Source: Pelomonas sp937871895 (GTDB lineage Bacteria; Pseudomonadota; Gammaproteobacteria; Burkholderiales; Burkholderiaceae_C). From it: a stretch of DNA of 64,000 bases. Below, in pieces: positions 16,177 through 24,584 of this stretch; positions within the stretch are counted from its first letter, which is position 1; the number at the start of each line of letters is the position of its first letter. The stretch lies in the NCBI RefSeq assembly GCF_046348265.1, contig NZ_JAXMEO010000013.1. The stretch is one strand, 5' to 3'. The translations under genes were made by a program, and so were the position numbers. Under the pieces are notes generated by a model that ran no database searches, was not told the origin of the DNA, and saw only the letters and a list, made by a program, of their open reading frames with translations.

Positions 16177-17436
16177 TTGAAGCAAATGAAGACCTGGGTG
16201 GCTGTCGCGGTGGGAGCGGTGGCCTTGGCGATGGGGCAAAGCCCCAGCGGTCGCCTTGAGTTCGTGGGTACCGCCAGTGCGCAAGAAGGCGTACGTCCTG
16301 AGGTGGGCAAGCACCTGCGCGACGCGGCCAACTTCATCAAGGGTGGCAAGTACAAGGAAGCTCTGGCCAAGGTCCGCGATGCGGAAAGCGTTGGCGGGCG
16401 CAATGCCACTGAGAACTACAACATCGAGGCCATGCGTGTGGCAGCGGCCTCGGGTGCTGGCGATGCGGACAGCATGGTCCGTGGCTACGATGCAATGAAG
16501 GCCTCGGGAAAGCTTGCCCAGGCCGAGCAGCTGCGCATGATGGAGTCGATCGCTGGCACCTATCTGCGCAGCAAGGACAACGCCAAGGCGCTGGCTTGGG
16601 CGCAGCGTTACTTCAAGGAAGGTGGCAGCAGCCCCGCGATGAAGCAAGTGCTGCAGAACGCGCAGTTCCTGTCGGGCGACATGACGGCGACCATCAAGGA
16701 CACGCTGGAAGAAATCTCTGCTGATGAGAAGGCCGGCCGCGCTCCAAGCAAGGACAAGCTCAACCTGCTGCTCTTTGCTGCCCAGAAGAAGGGTGACGCT
16801 GCGGCCGAAGCCTTGGCCACGGAAAAGCTGCTGAACTTCTACCCCGATCCCAAGCTGTGGGCCCAGATCCTGGGTAGCCTGCCGCAGAAGAAGGGCTTTG
16901 CGAGCGACCGCTATCAGCTGGACCTGTTCCGCCTGCGTCTGGCCACCGGCAATATGCGCACGGCCGACGACTACATGGAAATGGCCCAGCTTGCCGCGCA
17001 AGCCGGCGTACCGGAAGAAGGCATGCTCGTCGTCGAAAAGGGCCTCGCCGCCGGCGTGCTGGGTCAGGGCGCCGAGGGTGCGCGCCACAAGCGTTTGGCT
17101 GACCTGATGGTCAAGAAGATCGCCGAAGCCAAGGCCGGTGAAGCTGCCAACCTCAAGGCGGCAGATGACGCCCGTGACGGCAATGCCTACGTCCAGCTCG
17201 GCCTCGCCGCCGCCTACCGCGGCGATGCCAAGGGTGGTGTGGCGCTGATCGAAAAGGGCATCGCCAAGGAAGGCCTGAAGCGCCCTGAGGACGCCAAGCT
17301 CTACCTTGGCTTGGCGCACTTCCTCGGCGGCGATCTGTCCAAGGCGCAATCCGCCTGGAAATCTGTCCGTGGCTCGGATGGCTCGGCCGACCTGGCTCGA
17401 CTCTGGATCATCCAGTCACGCACCGGCAAGCGCTGA
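16177..17436 (+). CDS. Exported TPR-like repeat protein next to exbBD
   Basis: 419 residues with an N-terminal signal peptide ending near TASAQ, then helical repeats (GKHLRDAANFIKGGKYKEALAKVRDAE; AKLYLGLAHFLGGDLSKAQSAWKSV) that look like degenerate tetratricopeptide units. It is probably periplasmic. No enzymatic motif is seen. The start is a TTG with AGGAG five bases before it; an ATG three codons later is possible but has poor spacing. Its place just after tonB-exbB-exbD-exbD suggests a helper of TonB-dependent uptake, which is inference. Confidence 0.75.
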   Translation: MKQMKTWVAVAVGAVALAMGQSPSGRLEFVGTASAQEGVRPEVGKHLRDAANFIKGGKYKEALAKVRDAESVGGRNATENYNIEAMRVAAASGAGDADSMVRGYDAMKASGKLAQAEQLRMMESIAGTYLRSKDNAKALAWAQRYFKEGGSSPAMKQVLQNAQFLSGDMTATIKDTLEEISADEKAGRAPSKDKLNLLLFAAQKKGDAAAEALATEKLLNFYPDPKLWAQILGSLPQKKGFASDRYQLDLFRLRLATGNMRTADDYMEMAQLAAQAGVPEEGMLVVEKGLAAGVLGQGAEGARHKRLADLMVKKIAEAKAGEAANLKAADDARDGNAYVQLGLAAAYRGDAKGGVALIEKGIAKEGLKRPEDAKLYLGLAHFLGGDLSKAQSAWKSVRGSDGSADLARLWIIQSRTGKR

Positions 17437-17484
17437 GTTCAGGACTGCGGCGCTTGTGAGCCCGCAGAGCCACCGCCAGCAACA

Positions 17485-17516
17485 AGGCCTCGGCCCCTCA
17501 GGGTCGGGGCCTTTTT
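17485..17516 (+). terminator. Rho-independent terminator after the TPR gene
   Basis: 12-bp stem (17485-17496 with 17501-17512, two G-T pairs), loop CTCA, then TTTTT. It lies between the convergent TPR and SDR genes. Confidence 0.85.
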
Positions 17517-17538
17517 CCATGGGCTGGCGAAAGCCTGC

Positions 17539-18300
17539 TCAGCGCGGCGGCAGCCGTACGGCGCCGTCCAGGCGAATGACCTCGCCGTTCAACATCTCGT
17601 TCGAGATGATGTGCAACACCAGGCGTGCAAAGTCCTGCGGCGTGCCAAGCCGTGACGGGAAGGGCACGCTGGCCGCCAGCGCGTCCTGCACCTCCTGCGG
17701 CATGCCAAAGAGCATCGGCGTGCCGAAGATGCCGGGCGCGATGCTCATATTGCGGATGCCCAAGCGCGCCAGATCGCGGGCGATCGGCAGCGTCATGCCC
17801 ACGATACCGCCCTTGGACGCCGCGTAGGCCGCCTGGCCGATCTGACCGTCATAGGCGGCGACCGAGGCTGTCGAGATCAGCACGCCGCGTTCGCCCGTGC
17901 TGGGGTCTGGCGGGTTGCTGGCCATGGCCTCGGCGGCCAAGCGAATCATGTTGAAGCTGCCCAGCAGGTTCACGCGCAGTGCCTTGTTGAAGAGATCCAG
18001 GTTGTGCGCGCCGTCCTTACCAACCGTCTTGGCGGCCGGCGCGATGCCGGCGCAGTTGATCAATCCCCCCAAGCGTCCAAGGGTCGTGGCCGCATTCACC
18101 ACGGCGCGCCCTTCGGCCTCTTGGCTCACGTCACAGGCCACGAACTGCCCACCGATGTCGGCTGCCACGCGCTGCCCGGTCTCGCGCTGCAGATCTGCAA
18201 TCACCACCTTGGCGCCCTGCGTGGCCAGCAGGCGCGCCGTGCCTTCGCCGAGGCCCGAGGCCCCGCCGGTGACGATGAACACATGGCCTGCGACTTCCAT
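17539..18300 (-). CDS. Short-chain dehydrogenase, 3-hydroxyacyl-CoA dehydrogenase type
   Basis: 253-residue Rossmann-fold oxidoreductase. The NAD site is IVTGGASGLGEGTA, and acidic IADL favours NAD(H). NCAGIAPA, the catalytic Ser in LISTASVAAYDGQIGQ, and the YAASKGG Tyr/Lys pair are present. The segment SIAPGIFGTPML and the C-terminus NGEVIRLDGAVRLPPR resemble the type 2 3-hydroxyacyl-CoA dehydrogenase (HSD17B10-like) group, suggesting beta-oxidation. The ATG chosen has GAGG upstream; a GTG at 18309 is a weaker option. The substrate is inferred from similarity only. Confidence 0.85.
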   Translation of the reverse strand: MEVAGHVFIVTGGASGLGEGTARLLATQGAKVVIADLQRETGQRVAADIGGQFVACDVSQEAEGRAVVNAATTLGRLGGLINCAGIAPAAKTVGKDGAHNLDLFNKALRVNLLGSFNMIRLAAEAMASNPPDPSTGERGVLISTASVAAYDGQIGQAAYAASKGGIVGMTLPIARDLARLGIRNMSIAPGIFGTPMLFGMPQEVQDALAASVPFPSRLGTPQDFARLVLHIISNEMLNGEVIRLDGAVRLPPR

Positions 18301-18365
18301 TGGATGCACCTCGCTGGCGGCGATTGTTGCGCGCTGCCTGCTTGCGTGTTCGGGCTTGCCCCAAG

Positions 18366-18393
18366 AAAAAAGCCGCAGCGGTCAGCTGCGGCT
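18366..18393 (-). terminator. Rho-independent terminator of adk
   Basis: Read on the minus strand: AGCCGCAGC/GCTGCGGCT, a 9-bp perfect stem with a 5-nt loop, followed by a run of six T. It ends the adk transcript. Confidence 0.85.
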
Positions 18394-18416
18394 TGGCGTC
18401 CGGGTGCAGGCTGGGT

Positions 18417-19070
18417 TCAGGCCAGCGCTTGCAGCGCGCGCGCGGTGATGTCGTCCACGCTGCCCAGGCCTTCGATCTTGCGGTACTTGGGGGCGCCGGC
18501 GTCGCCGCTGTCGGCCCAACGGGAGTAGTAGTCCACCAACGGCCGCGTCTGAGCCTGGTAGACCTCCAGGCGCTTGCGTACCGTGGTCTCCTGGTCGTCG
18601 TCGCGCTGGATCAGGTCTTCACCCGTGACGTCGTCCTTGCCGGCCACCTTGGGCGGGTTGAATTTGACGTGATAGGTGCGGCCCGAGGCCGCGTGCACGC
18701 GGCGGCCGCTCATGCGCTCGATGATGGCGCTGTCGGGCACGTCGATCTCCAGCACGTAGTCCAGCTTGACGCCGGCCGCCTTCATGGCGTCAGCCTGCGG
18801 GATGGTGCGGGGGAAGCCGTCGAACAGGAAGCCCTTGGCGCAGTCTGGCTGGGCGATGCGTTCCTTGACCAAGCCGATGATGATGTCGTCACTGACCAGG
18901 GCGCCCGAGTCCATCACGGACTTGGCTGCCAGACCGAGCGGCGTGCCGGCCTTGATGGCGGCGCGCAGCATGTCGCCGGTCGAGATCTGCGGGATGCCGA
19001 ACTTTTGGCAAATGAAAGCGGCCTGAGTGCCTTTGCCGGCGCCGGGGGCGCCCAGAAGAATGAGTCGCAT
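18417..19070 (-). CDS. adk: Adenylate kinase
   Basis: 217 residues, the usual length of long-form bacterial adenylate kinase (ATP + AMP to 2 ADP). P-loop GAPGAGKGTQA is at 7-17. The AMP-site motif ISTGDMLRAAI and FDGFPRTIPQA are intact. The LID (GRRVHAASGRTYHVKFNPP) lacks the four zinc cysteines. I start at MRLILLG; the frame extends upstream without merit. It is last in the run exbB-exbD-lpxK-trm112-kdsB-adk, 87 bp after kdsB. Confidence 0.97.
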   Translation of the reverse strand: MRLILLGAPGAGKGTQAAFICQKFGIPQISTGDMLRAAIKAGTPLGLAAKSVMDSGALVSDDIIIGLVKERIAQPDCAKGFLFDGFPRTIPQADAMKAAGVKLDYVLEIDVPDSAIIERMSGRRVHAASGRTYHVKFNPPKVAGKDDVTGEDLIQRDDDQETTVRKRLEVYQAQTRPLVDYYSRWADSGDAGAPKYRKIEGLGSVDDITARALQALA

Positions 19071-19157
19071 GGGGGTTCTCTCTATGCTCGGAATCTCAAC
19101 CGCAGACCCCACCAAAACGGGGCGCGCGAGTATCTCACGGGGTGTCTTGCCCAGCCC

Positions 19158-19898
19158 TTACTCGGCCCCCAGCAGCGCGCGCACGCGCGCGAGGTCCTCA
19201 GGCGTATCGACGCCCGGGCCGGGCTTCTCGGCGCTGACGTGCACGGCGATGCGCTCGCCATGCCAGAGCACGCGCAACTGCTCCAGCGATTCGGTCTGCT
19301 CCAGCGGGCTTGCGGCCAACTGCGGGAAGCGTCGCAGGAAGCCGGCCCGGTAGGCATAGAGCCCCACATGCCGCAGCGCGCCGCGCGGAGCGCCCGCGCC
19401 GTCCCGCCACCACGGGATCGGTGCGCGAGAGAAATAGAGCGCACGGCCAGCGGCGTCCATCACCAGCTTGACGACATTCGGGTTGGCAAACTCGGCGGCA
19501 TCTTCGAGCGCGTGGCCCACAGTGGCCATCACGCAGTCGGGGCTGTCGGCCAGGCGCTGCGCGCAGGCGTCGATCATGGCAGGTGCAAGCAAGGGCTCAT
19601 CGCCCTGCACGTTGACGACGAGGTCAGCATCCGTCAGGCCGAGCAGATCCACAGCCTCGGCCAGGCGGTCCGATCCCGAGGCGTGATCGGTGCGCGTCAT
19701 GAGCGCCTGGATGCCATGGGCCGCACAAGCCGCGCGCACCTCGGGCGCATCGGTGGCCACCACCACGCGGCTGGCCGCCGACAGCGTGGCGCGTTGCGCC
19801 ACGCGGACGATCATCGGCAAACCCGCAATGTCGGCCAGGGGCTTGTTAGGCAGGCGTGTGGAGGCCAGGCGGGCCGGAATGACAACCGTGAAGCTCAT
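19158..19898 (-). CDS. kdsB: 3-deoxy-manno-octulosonate cytidylyltransferase
   Basis: 246-residue CMP-Kdo synthetase, activating Kdo for lipopolysaccharide inner core. Typical motifs are VIPARLASTRLPNKPLADIAG at the N-terminus, VVVATDAPEV, RTDHASGSDRLAE, VNVQGDEPL and the end region VDTPEDLARVRALL. It overlaps the Trm112 stop by 4 bases, in an operon with lpxK. Confidence 0.96.
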   Translation of the reverse strand: MSFTVVIPARLASTRLPNKPLADIAGLPMIVRVAQRATLSAASRVVVATDAPEVRAACAAHGIQALMTRTDHASGSDRLAEAVDLLGLTDADLVVNVQGDEPLLAPAMIDACAQRLADSPDCVMATVGHALEDAAEFANPNVVKLVMDAAGRALYFSRAPIPWWRDGAGAPRGALRHVGLYAYRAGFLRRFPQLAASPLEQTESLEQLRVLWHGERIAVHVSAEKPGPGVDTPEDLARVRALLGAE

Positions 19899-20089
19899 GC
19901 CGAGGCCGGCGTGTCTTCTGGGTCCCAGGCGCGTGCTTCGTTCTCCAGCATCAGGGGGATGCCGTCGCGAATGGGATAGGCCAGGTGGTCGGCACGGCAG
20001 CCCAGCTCCCGCAGGCTGTCGTGACGCAGCAGTTCAAGCGGGCCCTTGCACAGGGGGCAGACCAGCAGTTCGATCAGGCGTGGATCCAT
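19895..20089 (-). CDS. Trm112 family zinc-ribbon-like protein
   Basis: 64 residues, typical of short bacterial Trm112/YcaR proteins. It has MDPRLIELLVCPLCKGPL with C11-x2-C14 and YPIRDGIPLML. In eukaryotes the homologue activates methyltransferases; the bacterial role is unclear, but the gene is conserved between lpxK and kdsB. The start lies inside the lpxK end, a 56-base overlap. Confidence 0.9.
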   Translation of the reverse strand: MDPRLIELLVCPLCKGPLELLRHDSLRELGCRADHLAYPIRDGIPLMLENEARAWDPEDTPASA

Positions 20090-21122
20090 GAGGCAGCAAT
20101 CGGTTCAGGTGGGTGTCGAGTTCAGCCAGGAACTCCGGCCCGGGCGCAAAGTCTAGCGGCAGCACCCAGACGGGCAGGGCGCCCACGCGCTCGGGGCGGA
20201 TCTTCACCGCATCCTTCTCCGTCAGCAGCACGCCTTGGGCACCGGCTGGCCAGGGCAGCTCGGCGTAGCTGGCATGGTCGGGCTGCGGCAGGGGCTCGAA
20301 GTGCAGGCCCAGGTCGCTGAGCATGTCGAAGAAGCGCTGCGGCCGGGCCACGCCGGCCACGGCCGTCCAGGTGCCCTGCCGCAGTGCGGCCAGGCTCGCA
20401 GCCTCGGCCGGCCGGCCCGCCCACCAGTCTTGCAGGCGCACCGCCCCACGCAGCCGGCGCCGACCCAGGTGGCCAGCGCGGCGCGTGCTTGGCCGCGCGG
20501 CGTTGTAGACCACGATCTCGTCCGCAGCAGGCGTCCAGCGCGGCGCCTGGCGCAGCGGCCCGGCGGGCAACAGGCGGCCATTGCCGACACCGCGCTCGTC
20601 AAACACCAGCACGCTCAAGGCGCGTGGCAGCCGCAGGTGCTGCAGGCCGTCGTCGCTCACGATGAGCTGGATTTCGGGATGGGCCGCCAGCAGGGCCCGG
20701 GCGGCGGCCACGCGGTCGCGGCCCACGGCCACCGGCACGTGGCCCCGCAGGTGTACCAGCAGGGGTTCGTCGCCGGCGCTTTGGGCGGTGGAGTCTGGGC
20801 CAAGCAACTCGATGCCATCGCCCTCACGCCGGTAGCCGCGTGACACCACGCCGGCCCGCAGGCCACGCGCCTTGAGGTGTTCCAGCAGCGCGAGCAGCGT
20901 CGGCGTCTTGCCGGCGCCGCCGACGATCCAGTTGCCCACCACGATCACAGGCACCGGCAACTCCGCAGGTTGAAGCATGCGCGCGCGCAGCATGGCCGCC
21001 AGGCCATAGACGACGCTCAGCGGCAGCAGCAGCGTGGAGAGGACGCCGCCCGTCAGCCACTCGGCCTGCAGCCGGGCCGACAGCGCTTCAGCGAGCGTCC
21101 GTCTGGGCAGCGAAGGTGACAC
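20034..21122 (-). CDS. lpxK: Tetraacyldisaccharide 4'-kinase
   Basis: 362-residue inner-membrane kinase of lipid A synthesis that phosphorylates the 4' position of the disaccharide precursor. A membrane helix is near the N-terminus (about 25-45). The P-loop is GGAGKT (68-73) within VIVVGNWIVGGAGKTPT. VVSRGYRR, SDDGLQHLRLPR and VLLTEKDAVKI are hallmark motifs. The start overlaps the exbD end by 35 bases, and the end overlaps trm112 by 56 bases. Confidence 0.95.
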   Translation of the reverse strand: MSPSLPRRTLAEALSARLQAEWLTGGVLSTLLLPLSVVYGLAAMLRARMLQPAELPVPVIVVGNWIVGGAGKTPTLLALLEHLKARGLRAGVVSRGYRREGDGIELLGPDSTAQSAGDEPLLVHLRGHVPVAVGRDRVAAARALLAAHPEIQLIVSDDGLQHLRLPRALSVLVFDERGVGNGRLLPAGPLRQAPRWTPAADEIVVYNAARPSTRRAGHLGRRRLRGAVRLQDWWAGRPAEAASLAALRQGTWTAVAGVARPQRFFDMLSDLGLHFEPLPQPDHASYAELPWPAGAQGVLLTEKDAVKIRPERVGALPVWVLPLDFAPGPEFLAELDTHLNRLLPHGSTPDRTAGLPPVQGPA

Positions 21123-21504
21123 GCGAGAGGCCCTCGCGACGCGCGGCCTCCATCACGTGGATGACGGACTGGTGCGCGGCCGCAGCGTCGGCGGAAATGA
21201 TCAGCGAGGCGTCATTGCGGCCTTGCGCCGCATCACGCAGCGCCTGCGCCAGCGACTCGACCGTGCGGCCTTCCACCGGCTGGCGGTTGATCACATAGCG
21301 CCCATCGGCTGCCACGCTGACGATGATCTCCTGCGGCCGGTCCTTGAGCTTCTCGGCGTCGGCCGAGGGCAGGGTGATCTGCAGCTCGGTGAACTTCGAG
21401 TAGGTCGTCGAGAGCATCAAAAAGATCAGGATCACCAACAGCACGTCGATGAAGGGGATCAGGTTGATCTCCGGCGGCTCGGTGTTGGGGCGGCGGAAGC
21501 GCAT
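21088..21504 (-). CDS. exbD: ExbD/TolR-like protein of the lpxK operon
   Basis: 138 residues, with one membrane helix and the conserved Asp in INLIPFIDVLLVILIFLML. The C-terminal domain DASLIISADAAAAHQSVIHVMEAARREG is periplasmic. It is distinct from the two ExbD copies at 15-16 kb. The order exbB-exbD-lpxK is common in Betaproteobacteria, and a role in envelope or lipid transport has been suspected. Confidence 0.93.
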   Translation of the reverse strand: MRFRRPNTEPPEINLIPFIDVLLVILIFLMLSTTYSKFTELQITLPSADAEKLKDRPQEIIVSVAADGRYVINRQPVEGRTVESLAQALRDAAQGRNDASLIISADAAAAHQSVIHVMEAARREGLSRVTFAAQTDAR

Positions 21505-21514
21505 GGCCCGGCCT

Positions 21515-22135
21515 TCAGTGCACCGTGAAGCGCTTGAGCTGGCTCAGCAGGCGGTCAGCGCCCGCTTCCAGCTCCAGCACATAGGCCTCGATGCGGCCCT
21601 TGAAGTAGCGGTGGAACATCAGCGACGGAATGGCCACCATCAGGCCAAAGGCCGTGTTGTAGAGCGCCACCGAGATGCCATGCGCCAGTTGCGCGGGGTT
21701 GCCGCTGCCAGGCGTCTGGCTGCCGAAGATCTCGATCATCCCGACCACTGTGCCCAGCAGGCCCAGCAGCGGGGCGGCTGTGGCGATGGTGCCCAAAGTG
21801 TTCAGGTAGCGCTCCAGTTGGTGCACGGCGCGGCGGCCCGCAAACTCGAACACCTGGCGCAGCTTTTCCTCGGGGAGCTTGGTGTCATGGCTCACTGCGC
21901 GCAGGCCGGCGGCCAGCACACTGCCCAGCAGCGACGACTCTTCCAATCGGTCCACCACGTCGGCGGCCGGCAACTGCTTTTGCGTCACGCCAAGCACATC
22001 GTCCAGCAGGCCGTTCGGCGCCACGCGGCGCGCCCGCAGGGCGGAGAGTCGCTCGATGATCAATGCCAGCGCAATGACCGAACACAGAAGCAAAGGCCAG
22101 ATCGGCCAACCAGCGGCTTGAATGATCGAGAACAA
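21515..22135 (-). CDS. exbB: ExbB/TolQ/MotA proton channel of the lpxK operon
   Basis: 206 residues with three membrane helices: WPIWPLLLCSVIALALIIER, TLGTIATAAPLLGLLGTVVGMI and GISVALYNTAFGLMVAIPSLMF. Unlike the exbB at 14.4 kb, it has no signal-like extension. It is first gene of the exbB-exbD-lpxK-trm112-kdsB-adk unit and is divergent from xseA. Confidence 0.94.
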   Translation of the reverse strand: MFSIIQAAGWPIWPLLLCSVIALALIIERLSALRARRVAPNGLLDDVLGVTQKQLPAADVVDRLEESSLLGSVLAAGLRAVSHDTKLPEEKLRQVFEFAGRRAVHQLERYLNTLGTIATAAPLLGLLGTVVGMIEIFGSQTPGSGNPAQLAHGISVALYNTAFGLMVAIPSLMFHRYFKGRIEAYVLELEAGADRLLSQLKRFTVH

Positions 22136-22433
22136 AGCTTTCCTCGCTCGGAATGTCAGGGCTCGGGGCTTGAGCCGCCGGGCATTATGGCGGTACGTCG
22201 CAGCCTCGCGAGCGCTCCAAAGCCTGCTTCACGAACACTCACACAATCCACTGCGGCTGTGGACAACTTTGTGGGCAAGCGGCCTGCGGGGGCGTGCGAG
22301 CCGCGCAAAATCAAGGCTTTGAACAACTTGCCTCAACTTTGAGCAGCGGATTTGGACTTGCAGAACAAGGTCTTAGGGCTTCGTGACGGCTTCGTGAAGG
22401 GGTGGGCGGCCCGCCAGCCCAGCATCGGCGCGG
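22136..22433. other. Divergent intergenic region between exbB and xseA
   Basis: About 298 bp that must carry promoters for both directions. I see no convincing -10/-35 pair, no strong palindrome and no small gene. A single TGTGGACAA (22258) resembles a DnaA box with one mismatch but is isolated. Confidence 0.4.
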
Positions 22434-23759
22434 TTGTGGAGTTCCGACCCCGCGCCAGCATTGGGCTGCAGCGTGATTGAGCCGCGCGAAGCCGCATCGG
22501 GCCGTCGCGTCTGGGGCGTGGCTGGCCTGCTGGCGGCGCTCAGTGAGAGCCTCAGCTCGCGCTTTAGCGCCGTCACCGTGTCGGGCGAGTTGTCTGGCTT
22601 CACGCGCGCGGCCAGCGGCCACTGCTACTTCAGCCTCAAGGACGCCGACGGCTTGGCGGCCTCGCTGCGCGGCGCGATGTTCCGGCGCGCGGCTGGGCTG
22701 CTCGACTTCGAGCCCCAGGAGGGCATGCGCGTCGAGATGCGCGGCCGTCTCGCGGTCTATGAGCCTCGCGGTGAGCTGCAATTCGTCGCCGAGGCCATGC
22801 GCTTGGCCGGCGCCGGCAGCCTGTACGAGCAGTTCTTGCGACTGCGCGAGCGGCTCGAAGCAGCCGGGCTGTTCGCCCGCGAGCGCAAGCGGCCGCTGCC
22901 CAGCTTTCCGACGCGCATCGGCATCGTCACCTCGCTGGGCGCAGCGGCCCTGCACGATGTGCTGACCGCGCTGGCGCGCCGCGCACCGCAGGTCAGCGTC
23001 GTGGTCTACCCCAGCCTTGTGCAGGGCAGCGAGGCGCCGCGCGCGCTGGTGTCGGCGCTTGAGCTGGCCAACGCCCGCCAGGAGGTGGACCTGCTGCTGC
23101 TGGTGCGCGGGGGCGGCTCGCTGGAAGACCTTTGGGCCTTCAACGACGAGCGCGTGGTGCGGGCCGTGGCGGGCTCGGCCCTGCCCATCGTCTGCGGCGT
23201 GGGCCACGAGACCGACATCACCTTGGCGGACCTGGCGGCCGACCTGCGTGCCCCGACGCCCACGGCCGCCGCCGAGCTGGCCGCGCCCGCCCGGGCCGAT
23301 TGCCTGGAGCGCCTGAGTGCCCTCGGTCGCCTGCTCAGCCTGCGCACGACGGCGCGCCTGGATGGCCAAGCCCAGCGCCTTGACCGCCTGGCCCTCAAGC
23401 TCTCCCGTCCAAGCGAACTCGTCAACCGCCAGAGCCGACTGCTGGCCCTGCTCGCGCAACGCACCCGTGCCGCGCCGTTGCGGCGCGTGGAGCTGGAGAG
23501 CCAGCGTTTGGCACGCCTGGCCGAACGGCATCGGCAAGCCATGGCGCGCCTGCTGCAGCGGCACACGTCGCGGCTCGATACCGTGGCGGCCCGACTCGGC
23601 ATGTTGGACCCGCAGCATGTGCTCGCCCGAGGCTATGCCTGGCTGCAAGACGAGGCCGGCCAGCCCATCACCAGCGTGGCGCGCCTGCAGGTCGGCCAAA
23701 ACGTCGAGGCCCGGCTGGCCGACGGCGCGGCCGAGCTGCAGGTCCTCAAGACCCGCTAG
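22434..23759 (+). CDS. xseA: Exodeoxyribonuclease VII large subunit
   Basis: 441 residues, the usual length. With XseB it degrades single-stranded DNA. The N-terminal OB fold (VSGELSGFTRAASGHCYFSLKD) is followed by the catalytic domain with IGIVTSLGAAALHDVLTALARRAP, LLLVRGGGSLEDLWAFNDE, and CGVGHETDITLADLAADLRAPTPTAAAE. A long coiled-coil and the C-terminal LARGYAWLQDEAG segment come last. The start is uncertain: a TTG at 22434 gives MWSSDPAP, and a GTG at 22473 is an alternative; neither has a good Shine-Dalgarno. Confidence 0.93.
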   Translation: MWSSDPAPALGCSVIEPREAASGRRVWGVAGLLAALSESLSSRFSAVTVSGELSGFTRAASGHCYFSLKDADGLAASLRGAMFRRAAGLLDFEPQEGMRVEMRGRLAVYEPRGELQFVAEAMRLAGAGSLYEQFLRLRERLEAAGLFARERKRPLPSFPTRIGIVTSLGAAALHDVLTALARRAPQVSVVVYPSLVQGSEAPRALVSALELANARQEVDLLLLVRGGGSLEDLWAFNDERVVRAVAGSALPIVCGVGHETDITLADLAADLRAPTPTAAAELAAPARADCLERLSALGRLLSLRTTARLDGQAQRLDRLALKLSRPSELVNRQSRLLALLAQRTRAAPLRRVELESQRLARLAERHRQAMARLLQRHTSRLDTVAARLGMLDPQHVLARGYAWLQDEAGQPITSVARLQVGQNVEARLADGAAELQVLKTR

Positions 23760-23798
23760 CGCTACGGCTTTTGGGCGCGGGGTGGACAGCCGTCTGCC

Positions 23799-23804
23799 TA
23801 CAAT
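23799..23804 (+). promoter_or_regulatory. Candidate sodB -10 element TACAAT
   Basis: TACAAT stands 66 bp before the sodB start in a GC-rich background. A well-spaced -35 is lacking, so this is only a candidate. Confidence 0.35.
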
Positions 23805-23869
23805 CTTTGTCGACCCTGGCCAACGCCGGCCGCTCTGCTTTCCGAACCACTTCCCTCACTAGGACTCTC

Positions 23870-24451
23870 ATGGAACACACCCTGCCGCCGCTGCCCTACG
23901 CCATCGATGCCCTGGCCCCCCACTACAGCAAGGAAACGCTGGAGTTCCACCACGGCAAGCACCACAACGCCTACGTGGTCAACCTCAACAACCTGCAAAA
24001 GGGCACCGAGTTCGAGTCCAAGACACTTGAAGAGATCGTCAAGACCTCCAGCGGTGGCATCTACAACAACGCCGCCCAGATCTGGAACCACACCTTCTTC
24101 TGGAACTGCATGAAGCCGAACGGCGGCGGTGAGCCGACCGGTGCACTGGCCGCAGCCATCAACGCCAAGTGGGGCAGCTACGCCGCCTTCAAGGAAGCGT
24201 TTGTGAAGAGCGCCGTTGGCAACTTCGGTTCCGGCTGGACCTGGCTGGTCAAGAAGGCCGATGGCTCGGTGGACATCGTCAACACCGGCGCCGCAGGCAC
24301 CCCGCTGACCACCGCCGACAAGGCCCTGTTGACCGTCGACGTGTGGGAGCACGCCTACTACATCGACTACCGCAACCTGCGTCCGAAGTTCGTCGAGACC
24401 TTCCTCTCGAACCTCGTGAACTGGGGCTTTGCCGAAGCCAATTTCGCCTGA
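23870..24451 (+). CDS. sodB: Iron superoxide dismutase
   Basis: 193 residues, standard for Fe-SOD, converting superoxide to peroxide and oxygen. Metal ligands are in LEFHHGKHHNAYV (His), QIWNHTFFW (His) and DVWEHAYYIDY (Asp, His). AAQIWNHTFFW with Gln and the FGSGWTWL segment favour iron over manganese. The start ATG gives MEHTLPPLPYAIDAL. No signal peptide, so cytoplasmic. Confidence 0.96.
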   Translation: MEHTLPPLPYAIDALAPHYSKETLEFHHGKHHNAYVVNLNNLQKGTEFESKTLEEIVKTSSGGIYNNAAQIWNHTFFWNCMKPNGGGEPTGALAAAINAKWGSYAAFKEAFVKSAVGNFGSGWTWLVKKADGSVDIVNTGAAGTPLTTADKALLTVDVWEHAYYIDYRNLRPKFVETFLSNLVNWGFAEANFA

Positions 24452-24479
24452 ACCTGCCCACCCCCTACGCGCTACGCGC

Positions 24480-24532
24480 GCCCCCTCTAGGGGGCACTGC
24501 CAGTGGCCCGGCAAAGCCGGTTCCACGGCAGT
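24480..24532. repeat. REP-like palindromic element after sodB
   Basis: Two adjacent inverted repeats: GCCCCCTCTAGGGGGC (24480-24495), then a long hairpin from ACTGCC (24496-24501) to GGCAGT (24527-24532) with inner pairs GTGG/CCAC and CCGGC/GCCGG around an AAA loop. It lies in a short intergenic space. From memory, similar elements are dispersed in Comamonadaceae genomes; no second copy occurs in this window. Confidence 0.65.
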
Positions 24533-24550
24533 CGCTGGGTTTAGAGTGAG

Positions 24551-24573
24551 AGGGCCGCTTTTGCGGCCCTTTT
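24551..24573 (+). terminator. Rho-independent terminator before the response regulator
   Basis: An 8-bp stem AGGGCCGC/GCGGCCCT with a TTTT loop is followed by TTTT. It probably ends the sodB transcript just before the regulator gene. Confidence 0.75.
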
Positions 24574-24584
24574 CATTGCCCATC

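Noticed and set aside
22258..22266. DnaA-box-like TGTGGACAA
   Set aside because: One isolated site with a mismatch; no cluster, AT-rich region or dnaA/dnaN neighbours, so not an origin.
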